Positions 44,203 through 51,330 of a DNA stretch of 64,000 nucleotides are shown in pieces; position 1 is the stretch's first letter; each line of letters starts with the position of its first letter. The notes under the pieces are model-generated. The model was not told the DNA's origin. It worked only from the letters and a program-made list of their open reading frames with translations, and did not search any database. The DNA lies in assembly GCF_028747785.1 (NCBI RefSeq), contig NZ_CP118158.1, positions 3,968,001-4,032,000 on the forward strand, read 5' to 3'. Position numbers and translations under genes: made by a program. The stretch comes from Halosimplex aquaticum (lineage in GTDB: Archaea > Halobacteriota > Halobacteria > Halobacteriales > Haloarculaceae).

Positions 44203-44400
44203 TCAGCGCGCGCTACCCGCCCGGTGTTCGCCGTACAGGACGCCCAGTCCGAGACAGATCAGGCCGTACGCGACCATCGACGGCGCGACCATCATCAGCG
44301 TGATCCGCGGCGGCATGACGTCCATCGCGAGCAGCGCGCCCACGCCGACCACGACGAGAGCGACGAACGCGGCGGCCGTCTTCGGCAGGTCGAGTTCCAT
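44203..44400 (-). CDS. Small two-helix membrane protein
   Basis: 65 aa: MELDLPKTAAAFVALVVVGV, then ALLAMDVMPPRITLMMVAPSMV and AYGLICLGLGVLYGEHRAG. Two membrane helices are linked by a Met/Pro-rich loop. It reads like a haloarchaeal conserved small membrane protein of unknown function. The gene ends 20 bp from the convergent neighbour. Confidence 0.65.
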   Translation of the reverse strand: MELDLPKTAAAFVALVVVGVGALLAMDVMPPRITLMMVAPSMVAYGLICLGLGVLYGEHRAGSAR

Positions 44401-44497
44401 GGCGGCGCTTCGGAGTGATGTCAAATGAGGATTTCGACGGTTCCGGCCGTGCGAGAGCGGTGTCGACGCCGAGCGCCGGCGGCCGGCGACAGACCGA

Positions 44498-45667
44498 CTA
44501 CCCGCGAAGCAGCGACTTCAACTGGTCGACGGAGAACAGCGAGGTCGGCCGGTCCATGTGGACGCCGATCTCCCCGGAGAACGCCCGGAGGCCGGCCCGC
44601 TGGACGGGTTCCGGGAGCGAATAGGCCCGCCGGAGCCAGTGGCCGAGTTCGATCTCCCGTTCGAGGTCGTCGCGCCAGGCGCGCTCGTAGTCGGCTAGGC
44701 TCCCCGGCCGGCGCGGATCGATCTCGCGGGCGGCGTGGTCGGCGGCGGTCATCCCGTAGAGGATACCCCCGCCGGTGAACGGCTTGGTCTGGGCGGCCGC
44801 GTCGCCGATCAGGAACGCCCGCGAACTCGTCACCGACTCGGGCGGCCCGACGGGGATCAGGCCCGAACACCGGTGGTCGGTCTCGACGCCGTAGTCGGCG
44901 GTGAACCGGTCGAAGCGCTCGCGGACGTCGGCGCTGGGCGGCGTCGCCAGGCCGTACTCGACGCCGGCGTCGCCGCGGGGGATGCGCCACGCGAAAAAGG
45001 CCGGGACGGTGAGGTGGACGTCGACGAAGTCCGTGTCGTCGTCCTCGTCGGAGAAGCCGAGCACGCCGTGGAGCAACTCGTCGGGGTCGGACATGTCGAG
45101 TTCGCGGCGGACGCGCGACTTCGGGCCGTCGCAGCCCGCGACCATCCGTGCCTCGTGGGTCTCGACGCCGTCGGGGCCGCGGACGTCGACCCGCACGCGG
45201 TCGCGGCGTTCCTCGACGCCGACGACGGTGTGGTCCTCGCGGACGTCCGCGCCGGCCTCGCGGGCCGCGTCGGCCAGTTCCTTGTCCAGACCGACGCGGT
45301 CGATGACGTTCGAGACCTGTTCGTCCTTGTAGAAGGGGTAGGTGGCCGTGCGGGAGGCGGTCGACGGAGACGGGGTGTCGCCGTCGGCGACTGTCCTGGC
45401 GCGGCCGCTCCGTCGGGGGTCGCCCGGCGGGGTGCCGCGGGGGCCGCCGAGGTGGAAGCGCGCGCCGTAGACGACGTTCTGGAGGAGGCGGTCCCGGGCG
45501 CCCTCGGGCGTGTACTCCCAGATATCGGTGGAGACGTGGCCGGAACACGCGAGGGGCTTCCCGATCTCGCCCTGCTCGAAGGCGAGCACGTCGTAGCCGC
45601 GCTCGGCGGCGCGGCGGGCGAACCGCGACCCCGCGGGCCCACAGCCCACGACGACGAAGTCGTACAT
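44498..45667 (-). CDS. Geranylgeranyl reductase family FAD-dependent oxidoreductase
   Basis: 389 aa. The N-terminal FAD site is FVVVGCGPAGSRFARRAAERG with the acidic strand end VLAFEQG. Family landmarks are PLACSGHVSTDIWEY, RMVAGCDGPKSRVRREL and AFLIGDAAAQTKPFTGGGILYGMTAA (second FAD contact). Such enzymes saturate geranylgeranyl chains of archaeal lipids or menaquinone, or act on related isoprenoids. The exact substrate cannot be read from the sequence. Residues ~77-105 (GGPRGTPPGDPRR) form an unusual Pro/Gly/Arg-rich insertion. Confidence 0.88.
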   Translation of the reverse strand: MYDFVVVGCGPAGSRFARRAAERGYDVLAFEQGEIGKPLACSGHVSTDIWEYTPEGARDRLLQNVVYGARFHLGGPRGTPPGDPRRSGRARTVADGDTPSPSTASRTATYPFYKDEQVSNVIDRVGLDKELADAAREAGADVREDHTVVGVEERRDRVRVDVRGPDGVETHEARMVAGCDGPKSRVRRELDMSDPDELLHGVLGFSDEDDDTDFVDVHLTVPAFFAWRIPRGDAGVEYGLATPPSADVRERFDRFTADYGVETDHRCSGLIPVGPPESVTSSRAFLIGDAAAQTKPFTGGGILYGMTAADHAAREIDPRRPGSLADYERAWRDDLEREIELGHWLRRAYSLPEPVQRAGLRAFSGEIGVHMDRPTSLFSVDQLKSLLRG

Positions 45668-45839
45668 GTCCGCCGGTGCGTCGCGTCGCTGTAAATACCC
45701 TCCGGCCTCGCCCCTCCCCGCCCGGCCAGGTCGTGGTAACGATCCGTTAACTAAACTAGCTGTTTGAGGTTACGAAACCGCCTATAGGTGGTCCTCGGTA
45801 TTGGCGTGTAGATCCCGACACGTCCGGGACTGGTCACAG

Positions 45840-47102
45840 ATGGATTACAGAGACATACTGACGATCGCGGTGGTGGCGGTTCTCCTCGTTCCCGTCGCCA
45901 GCGCGTACGCACCGGGTTCGAACAGTGCGCCCGACCAGGGCGAAGAGACCGCCACGGACGCCAGCGCGGCGGCCGAGGAGGCGCCGGCGGCGACACAGGA
46001 CAGCAACTACACGCGGCTGTACATCACCGACGGCTACCTCAGCGAGCGCGTCAAGCCGGGCGAGTCGGTGACGCTGAACGTCACCGTCGGCAACAGCGAG
46101 GACCACACCGTGGAACTCGACCCGCACGTGGTCCTCCCGCAGGTCCAGGGTCGGCCCATCCAGAAGTCCTGGATCAGCATCGAAAACGGCGACACGACGC
46201 TTTCGGCCGGCGAGGAGCGGGAGTTCACCGTCACCGTCGCGGTGCCGTCCGACGCCGAGTTCGGCGAGTACCGCGCCGAAGTGGCGTTCACCAACCAGAC
46301 CGTGAGCTATCCCGGCCAGCCCGACCGACCGGTCCACGCGGCGCAGATCAGCGTCTCCGTCCGCGAGGAGCCGTCGGTGCAGATCGTCGACGGCCGCTAC
46401 GCCTCGGCGCAGGTCCAGACTGGTGACAGTTACACCTACGAGGTGACCGTCCGCAACGACGGCGACCAGGCGGTCCCGCTGAACCCCACGGTCGAGACGC
46501 CCGACCACAGGCAACCGAGCGAGAACACCGTCAAGCGCTCGTGGTTCGAGATCGACGCGCCCAACGAGGTCGGCCCCGGCGAGACGGCGAACGTTTCGGT
46601 CACCGTGACGCCGCCGAGCGACGCCGCGGTCGGCCGCTACTACACCGAACTCAGCCTCGGGCTGACGGACCCGAACCGGCCCGAGCGGAGCGACTACTGG
46701 CAGCGGGTCGACCTGAGCATGCAGGTCTGGGAACAGCCCGACCAGCCCTTCGAGCAGAGCTTCGCCGTCAGCGAACGCGCGGACAACGTCACCCTCTCGC
46801 TGACCGCGGGCGACTACGGCGAGCGCGCCTCCGACGAACCGGTCTCGTTCGACGTGACGTTCGTCTCGCCGAACGGCACGGAGGTCGACGCCGAGCGCGT
46901 CTCAGTGACCGACAGCGGCGCGGTCAGCCTCGGCGCCGAGGACGACCGCGCCGCCGAGCGGCAGGGCGCCTACACCGCCCGCTCGGGCGGCAGCGAGTTC
47001 GAGTACCGGCTCGACGACCCCGGGGCGGGCGAGTGGACCGTCCGCATCATGCCGCACAACACAGTCGACTTCCAGTACGAGATCGTCCGCGACGAGAGCT
47101 GA
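45840..47102 (+). CDS. Secreted Ig-like/NEW3-type surface protein
   Basis: 420 aa. The signal peptide MDYRDILTIAVVAVLLVPVASAYA is followed by a Glu/Ala-rich spacer. Then come three beta-sandwich stretches with DYLSERVKPGESVTLNVTV-like GYLSERVKPGESVTLNVTV, YASAQVQTGDSYTYEVTV and PNEVGPGETANVSVTVTPP, the pattern of NEW3/COG1470-type domains. Numerous N-x-T sites suggest glycosylation. No membrane anchor is seen at the C-terminus. Role unknown; probably cell-surface or extracellular. Confidence 0.72.
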   Translation: MDYRDILTIAVVAVLLVPVASAYAPGSNSAPDQGEETATDASAAAEEAPAATQDSNYTRLYITDGYLSERVKPGESVTLNVTVGNSEDHTVELDPHVVLPQVQGRPIQKSWISIENGDTTLSAGEEREFTVTVAVPSDAEFGEYRAEVAFTNQTVSYPGQPDRPVHAAQISVSVREEPSVQIVDGRYASAQVQTGDSYTYEVTVRNDGDQAVPLNPTVETPDHRQPSENTVKRSWFEIDAPNEVGPGETANVSVTVTPPSDAAVGRYYTELSLGLTDPNRPERSDYWQRVDLSMQVWEQPDQPFEQSFAVSERADNVTLSLTAGDYGERASDEPVSFDVTFVSPNGTEVDAERVSVTDSGAVSLGAEDDRAAERQGAYTARSGGSEFEYRLDDPGAGEWTVRIMPHNTVDFQYEIVRDES

Positions 47103-47199
47103 ACGCTCCGTCCCCCTTTTTCGGCAGTCTGCGCCCGAGTCTCCAGTGCCGACGCTGTTTGCTAGTGACCTTATATCGGGCTGCCGCAGAGACACGGCC

Positions 47200-47586
47200 A
47201 TGAGCGAGTACCGACCGGGCGTGTGTAACATCGGAGCCGACGAGCGGCGCAAGCGGCGGACGATGGGAGCGCTCTCCTTCCTGGCGGGGGCGGCCTACGT
47301 CGGCTTCGTGATCGCGACCGGTCGACCCGACGGACTGCTCCTCGGGTCCGCCCCGCTGCTGTTCGGCGGGTTCGTCGGCGTCGTCCAGGACCGGATGGGC
47401 TTTTGCGCGGCCTTCGGCGCGCTGGCGCGGTACGACCTCTCGGGGTCCGACGGCGACGCGGGGAGCGTCGACGATCCGGATGCGGTCAAACAGGATCGCG
47501 TCCGGGCGTTCCAGGTGCTCGCGGTGTCGGCTGCCGCGGCGGTCGTCGCGACGATGGCCGTCTACGGCGTCGCGGCGGCGCTGTGA
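47200..47586 (+). CDS. Small membrane protein with N-terminal VCNIG motif
   Basis: 128 aa: MSEYRPGVCNIGADERRKRR precedes three membrane helices (SFLAGAAYVGFVIATG, LLLGSAPLLFGGFVGVVQDR, VSAAAAVVATMAVYGVAAA). The N-terminal 'GVCNIG' plus 'ADERRKR' and an FCAAFGALARYD loop look conserved. I have seen similar haloarchaeal proteins but no function. An upstream extension to 47146 is rejected. Confidence 0.72.
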   Translation: MSEYRPGVCNIGADERRKRRTMGALSFLAGAAYVGFVIATGRPDGLLLGSAPLLFGGFVGVVQDRMGFCAAFGALARYDLSGSDGDAGSVDDPDAVKQDRVRAFQVLAVSAAAAVVATMAVYGVAAAL

Positions 47587-47610
47587 ACGGACGACCGGGC
47601 ACCGGACCGC

Positions 47611-48621
47611 TCAGACGACTACCAGCCCGCGCGGCGTCTGGGACTCGTACTCTTCCCCCCAGTCGAGGGCGACCCTGTTCCACGAGTCCCCTGCGTCGGC
47701 CGAGCGGTAGAGGCCGCGGTTGTTGAGTGCGAACAGGGTCGGGCCGTCGGCGGCGGCCAGTACCGACCGGACGGTCCCCTCGGCCTCGGGCAGGCCGTCC
47801 ATCGACAGGTGCCACTCGGTCTCCTCGTCCCCCGCGTTCGTCGTCCGGTAGACGTAGGCCTCGGCGGTCGAGACGGTGTGGGCACTCCGGGCGCCGCTGG
47901 CGGCGGAGACGACGACGGTGTCTGGGTCCGAGCGCGGGACGGCCATCCCCCAGACGTAGCGGTGACCCAGTCCGTCCTGCGGGTACGCCCAGGTGTCGCC
48001 GCCGTCCTCGGACTGCGCGTAGCCGTCGCCGGCGGCGGTGTAGACCCGCCCTTCGACGTCGGGGTGAGTCGCCAGCGTGTGATTGTCGCGACGGGCGCCC
48101 TCGGGGCGGTCCTGCCACGTCTCGCCTCCGTCCCCGGTCCGGACGAGCGCGCCCGCTTCGATGGCGACGTAGAGCCGCTCGGGGTCGTGCGGGTCGACTT
48201 CCAGCCAGCGGACGTGGTGGGTGTGCGGACGCGGCGGGAACGACCACGCCGATTCCGAGGGCAGATCCGTCAGCGGCGGCAGCGACTCCCACGAATCGCC
48301 CCCATCAGTGGAGCGGTAGACCGCCGAGGGTTCGGTGCCGGCCCACACCACGTCGGGGTCGTGCGGACTGACCGCGAGTGCGGTGACGCGGTCGTCGACG
48401 TCGGGGGCGACGCGGTCCCAGGTGTCGCCGCCGTCGGTCGTCCGCTGGATGCCCGACTCGACCGTTCCGGCGAACGCTCGTTCCGGACGGTCGGCGCTCG
48501 CCGCGACCGATTCGAAGTCGCGGCCGACGAGGCGTTCGCTCGCTGTCCAGTCGCCGTCGGCGCTACCGCGGACGACCAGCACGCGGTCGTCCAGCACGGC
48601 GTACGCGGTGGCGTCGCTCAT
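47611..48621 (-). CDS. BNR/Asp-box repeat beta-propeller protein (sortilin/VPS10-like)
   Basis: 336 aa. At least five Asp-box repeats of the form S/TxDGGDTW are visible (TTDGGDTWDRV, STDGGDSWESL, TGDGGETWQDR, SEDGGDTWAYP, SADAGDSWNRV), spaced about 50 residues apart. This gives a seven-bladed propeller typical of WD40/YVTN/BNR-like proteins. No signal peptide or glycosidase Arg triad is obvious, so it may be a cytoplasmic sensor or scaffold. Function unknown. It is convergent to the membrane protein at 47200. Confidence 0.82.
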   Translation of the reverse strand: MSDATAYAVLDDRVLVVRGSADGDWTASERLVGRDFESVAASADRPERAFAGTVESGIQRTTDGGDTWDRVAPDVDDRVTALAVSPHDPDVVWAGTEPSAVYRSTDGGDSWESLPPLTDLPSESAWSFPPRPHTHHVRWLEVDPHDPERLYVAIEAGALVRTGDGGETWQDRPEGARRDNHTLATHPDVEGRVYTAAGDGYAQSEDGGDTWAYPQDGLGHRYVWGMAVPRSDPDTVVVSAASGARSAHTVSTAEAYVYRTTNAGDEETEWHLSMDGLPEAEGTVRSVLAAADGPTLFALNNRGLYRSADAGDSWNRVALDWGEEYESQTPRGLVVV

Positions 48622-48699
48622 ACTCGACCGGAGGGGCGGGAACCGTTTAACTGATCGCTGAAATCGATTTCAGGAGCGGATCGGGTGTCGGACGGCGGG

Positions 48700-48873
48700 C
48701 TATACGTCCTGTCGACGCCGCCACTCGTCGCGGACGAGCGGTGCGACGCCGCCGACGGCGACGAGGATTCCCCAGGCGACGGCGTCGGGCGCGTCGAGTG
48801 CGGAGGCGACGACGAATCCGACGACCGCCAGGGCGACGAGCAGCGCCGTCTCTCTCGTATCGCGGGAGACCAT
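48700..48873 (-). CDS. 57-aa two-helix membrane protein, family copy 1
   Basis: Starts MVSRDTRETALLVALAVVGF, then VASALDAPDAVAWG, second helix ILVAVGGVAPLV and a basic tail DEWRRRQDV. It is too short to appear among usual ORF calls. A near-copy lies at 50946-51119 (same length, start MVSRHTGETALLVAIGIIGF and tail GEQRRRRDA) and a truncated third copy at 54327-54383. Conservation at residue level across three copies supports a real gene. Function unknown. Confidence 0.72.
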   Translation of the reverse strand: MVSRDTRETALLVALAVVGFVVASALDAPDAVAWGILVAVGGVAPLVRDEWRRRQDV

Positions 48874-48915
48874 GTCGCAGGGTGGGGTCGGCGCGGTGAA
48901 AAATCGAGGGGCCGA

Positions 48916-49278
48916 TCACTCCTCGGCGTAGTCGGTCGGATCGACGTGCTCGCGGGCCCACGCGTCGAGTTCGTCGAAGACCGGGCCCAGGTCCTCGCCC
49001 TTCTCGGTCAGCGAGTAGAAGGTCGCGACGGGCGCGGCCTCCTCCATGCGCTTGTCGACGAGGCCCGCCTCGGTCAGCGCGTCGAGCGACTGCGAGAGCG
49101 TCCGCGAACTCGCGCCCGTCGCCTCCTTGAGTTCGTTGAACCGCAGCTCCTCCTCGTCGTGCAGGTCGTGGAGGACGTTGAGGCGCCACCGCGTCCCGAT
49201 CACGTCCAGGGACTCTGCCGTCGGGCACGCCTGCGGGTCCACGTCCGCGAACGGGTCGTCCGGGTCGTTCGTCTGCAT
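48916..49278 (-). CDS. HxlR-family winged-helix regulator with a single N-terminal Cys
   Basis: 120 aa. The core PTAESLDVIGTRWRLNVLHDL, then ELRFNELKEATGASSRTLSQ and LVDKRMEEAAPVATFYSLTEKG is the HxlR fold (winged helix with dimer helix). A single Cys at residue 18 (ACPTAESL) sits before the first helix, the position of the sensing Cys in quinone- and electrophile-responsive members such as YodB. It is divergent to a DoxX and GST gene pair, and an 18-bp palindrome lies between. Repression of those genes is inferred. Confidence 0.88.
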   Translation of the reverse strand: MQTNDPDDPFADVDPQACPTAESLDVIGTRWRLNVLHDLHDEEELRFNELKEATGASSRTLSQSLDALTEAGLVDKRMEEAAPVATFYSLTEKGEDLGPVFDELDAWAREHVDPTDYAEE

Positions 49279-49330
49279 CGCCCGTGGCTTCGACCATCTG
49301 CGTGAAAAACCTCCCGCTGAGACACGTCCC

Positions 49331-49348
49331 GGTACACCGCGGTATACC
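49331..49348. promoter_or_regulatory. 18-bp palindrome, candidate HxlR operator
   Basis: GGTACACCGCGGTATACC is an inverted repeat with one mismatched pair (position 5 against 14). It lies 52 bp upstream of the HxlR ATG and about 47 bp upstream of the start of the divergent short ORF, so one repressor bound here could control both directions. A TATA-like GATATACC (49368-49376) follows it on the plus strand. Confidence 0.6.
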
Positions 49349-49394
49349 CGGTCGATCACCCGTCACCCGATATACCATAATTAACCTGACACTT

Positions 49395-49508
49395 ATGAGA
49401 GTGACTCCGGAAGTACTGGATGCGATGAACGCACCGCACGCATTCGGACGCATCGACGGGGAACAAGACGGGAACACAGCGGACGCTGTTTGCGGGGTGT
49501 CGAACTGA
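49395..49508 (+). CDS. Possible 37-aa upstream ORF coupled to the DoxX gene
   Basis: ATG at 49395 to TGA ending at 49508, overlapping the DoxX ATG (TGATG). A TATA-like stretch (GATATACCATAATTAA) lies 19-27 nt upstream, the spacing of leaderless haloarchaeal promoters. The peptide starts MRVTPEVLDAMNAPHAFGRI and has one Cys near the end. It may be a translated leader or a chance frame; translation coupling of DoxX would follow if real. Confidence 0.45.
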   Translation: MRVTPEVLDAMNAPHAFGRIDGEQDGNTADAVCGVSN

Positions 49509-49927
49509 TGGTGTTCGAGACGGCTGTCGCCGGCGCGGCGCTTTTGGCCGGTCGCGCGCTGTTCGCGGCCGTGCTGGGGTTCATGGCACTGGGTAACCTG
49601 CTGGACCTGGGGACCAGCGTCGGCTACGCCGAACACAAGGGCGCACCGGCGCCGCGGATACTGGTGCCCCTGTCGAGCGTGGCGCTGCTCGGCGGCGCCG
49701 CGTCGATCCTGGTGGGCGCGTTCCCGGCAGTGGGCGCGCTCCTCGTGGTCGGGTTCCTCGTCGGCGTCACGCCGGTGATGCACGACTTCTGGGGCCAGGA
49801 CGGCGAGGACCGACAGAACGAGCAGATCCACTTCCTGAAGAACGTCGGACTGGCCGGTGGGGCGCTGGTCTTCCTGGCGCTCTCGACGGTCTCGTGGCCC
49901 TACGCGCTCGGCCTCGCCCTGCTCTGA
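49508..49927 (+). CDS. DoxX family membrane protein
   Basis: 139 aa with four membrane helices: VAGAALLAGRALFAAVLGFM, PLSSVALLGGAASILVG, ALLVVGFLVGVTPVMHDFW and FLKNVGLAGGALVFLAL. The MHDFWGQDGEDRQNEQIHFLKN loop is typical for DoxX/CatD-like proteins, which accompany thiol and quinone stress responses in bacteria. It is the first gene after the HxlR-controlled promoter and is followed 36 bp later by a GST-like enzyme. Confidence 0.88.
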   Translation: MVFETAVAGAALLAGRALFAAVLGFMALGNLLDLGTSVGYAEHKGAPAPRILVPLSSVALLGGAASILVGAFPAVGALLVVGFLVGVTPVMHDFWGQDGEDRQNEQIHFLKNVGLAGGALVFLALSTVSWPYALGLALL

Positions 49928-49963
49928 ATCGCTCGCTGGACGATCCGACACCTCACTACGACA

Positions 49964-50926
49964 ATGGGACGACTCATCGGCGGCGAATGGTTGAGCGACG
50001 TGACGAACGACGACCGCGTGGACTTCGACTACGAGGAGACCGAGTTCAGGTCGGCGATAGGGGCCGACCGCCATCCGGCGGACCCCGAACGGTACCACCT
50101 CTACGTCTCCTGGGCCTGTCCGTGGGCCCACGGGACGCTGTTGACCCGCAAACTGCTCGGGCTCGACGACGCGATCGGGATCAGCGTCGTCGACCCGCAC
50201 CGCCGCGACGACGGCTGGGAGTTCACCCCAGAGAAGGAAGGCTGTACGCCCGATCACCTGCACGGCAGCGACTACCTACGAGAGGTCTACACCGCGGCCG
50301 ACCCCGACTACACTGGCCGCGTCTCCGTCCCCGTCCTCTGGAACGAGCGGGCGGGGACTATCGTCAACGAGGAATCGGACGAGATCATGCGGACGCTCGC
50401 CGACGCCTTCGCCGACTATCGTGGCGTCGACCTCTATCCCGAGGGCCACCGCGACGAGATAGACCACTACATCGGCGAACTCTATCGTCCGCTCAACCGC
50501 GGGGTCTACCACGCCGGATTCGCGGAGTCGCAGTCCGAATACGAGGACGCCGTCGAGACGGTGTTCGACGCGCTCGACCGCTGGGAGCGTCACCTCTCGG
50601 ACCGGCGCTATCTGCTCGGCGACCGCCTGTCGCTGGCGGACCTGCGGCTGTTCCCGACGCTCGTCCGGTTCGACGCCGTGTATCACACCCACTTCAAGTG
50701 TACCGTCCGCCGACTCGTCGACTACGACAACCTCTGGGAGTACGCGCGGGACATCTACCAGACGGGTGGCATCGCAGGAACGGTGAATCTGGACCACATC
50801 AAGGAGCATTACTACCGCAGCCACGAGGAGATCAACCCGACCGGGTTCGTGCCCGTCGGTCCCGACGTCGACTTCGAGGCGCCCCACGACCGGGACGAGT
50901 TGCCGGGAATGCCCCCCACCGCGTAA
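49964..50926 (+). CDS. Xi-class glutathione S-transferase-like / glutathionyl-hydroquinone reductase-like protein
   Basis: 320 aa. The catalytic Cys lies in YVSWACPWAHGTLLTRKLLG, the CPWA motif of Xi-class GSTs that reduce thiol-hydroquinone adducts. ISVVDPHRRDDGWEFTPE, VPVLWNE...EESDEIMR and the C-terminal helical domain YLLGDRLSLADLRLFPTLVRFD complete the fold. Haloarchaea use gamma-glutamylcysteine rather than glutathione, so the thiol substrate probably differs. It forms an operon with DoxX and is likely under HxlR control. Confidence 0.9.
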   Translation: MGRLIGGEWLSDVTNDDRVDFDYEETEFRSAIGADRHPADPERYHLYVSWACPWAHGTLLTRKLLGLDDAIGISVVDPHRRDDGWEFTPEKEGCTPDHLHGSDYLREVYTAADPDYTGRVSVPVLWNERAGTIVNEESDEIMRTLADAFADYRGVDLYPEGHRDEIDHYIGELYRPLNRGVYHAGFAESQSEYEDAVETVFDALDRWERHLSDRRYLLGDRLSLADLRLFPTLVRFDAVYHTHFKCTVRRLVDYDNLWEYARDIYQTGGIAGTVNLDHIKEHYYRSHEEINPTGFVPVGPDVDFEAPHDRDELPGMPPTA

Positions 50927-50945
50927 CCCGCTGAAGCCGTGCCGA

Positions 50946-51119
50946 TCAGGCGTCGCGTCGGCGGCGCTGTTCGCCGCGGATCGTCGGTGCGACGACGGCG
51001 AACGCGACAAGGAAGAGGCCGGCGAATACCTCGGGTGTTTCGAGCGACTGTGCGGCGACGAAACCGATGATACCGATCGCGACCAGTAGTGCGGTTTCTC
51101 CCGTATGCCGTGAGACCAT
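50946..51119 (-). CDS. 57-aa two-helix membrane protein, family copy 2
   Basis: Starts MVSRHTGETALLVAIGIIGF and ends GEQRRRRDA, with a second helix FAGLFLVAFAVVAPT. It has the same length as the copy at 48700-48873 and matches it along the whole chain, mainly in the head (MVSRxTxETALLVA) and basic tail. It is convergent with the GST gene. Function unknown. Confidence 0.72.
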   Translation of the reverse strand: MVSRHTGETALLVAIGIIGFVAAQSLETPEVFAGLFLVAFAVVAPTIRGEQRRRRDA

Positions 51120-51330
51120 TGGCTATCGCATGCCGGTGGTCGATAAATCCTTTCGGATCCCGTCCTCGACCGCGATCCGATGGCGACCCCGACTTTCGCG
51201 TCGACGGGTCGTAGCTCGTGACGGACTGCCTGGTCACCGTTTCAGTCGTCGTGTCCGATAGGTTACGACTGACCGATAGATCACCTGATTATCGTGAGTG
51301 TAGTTGTCAATACCCAAACGTTCATACAAA

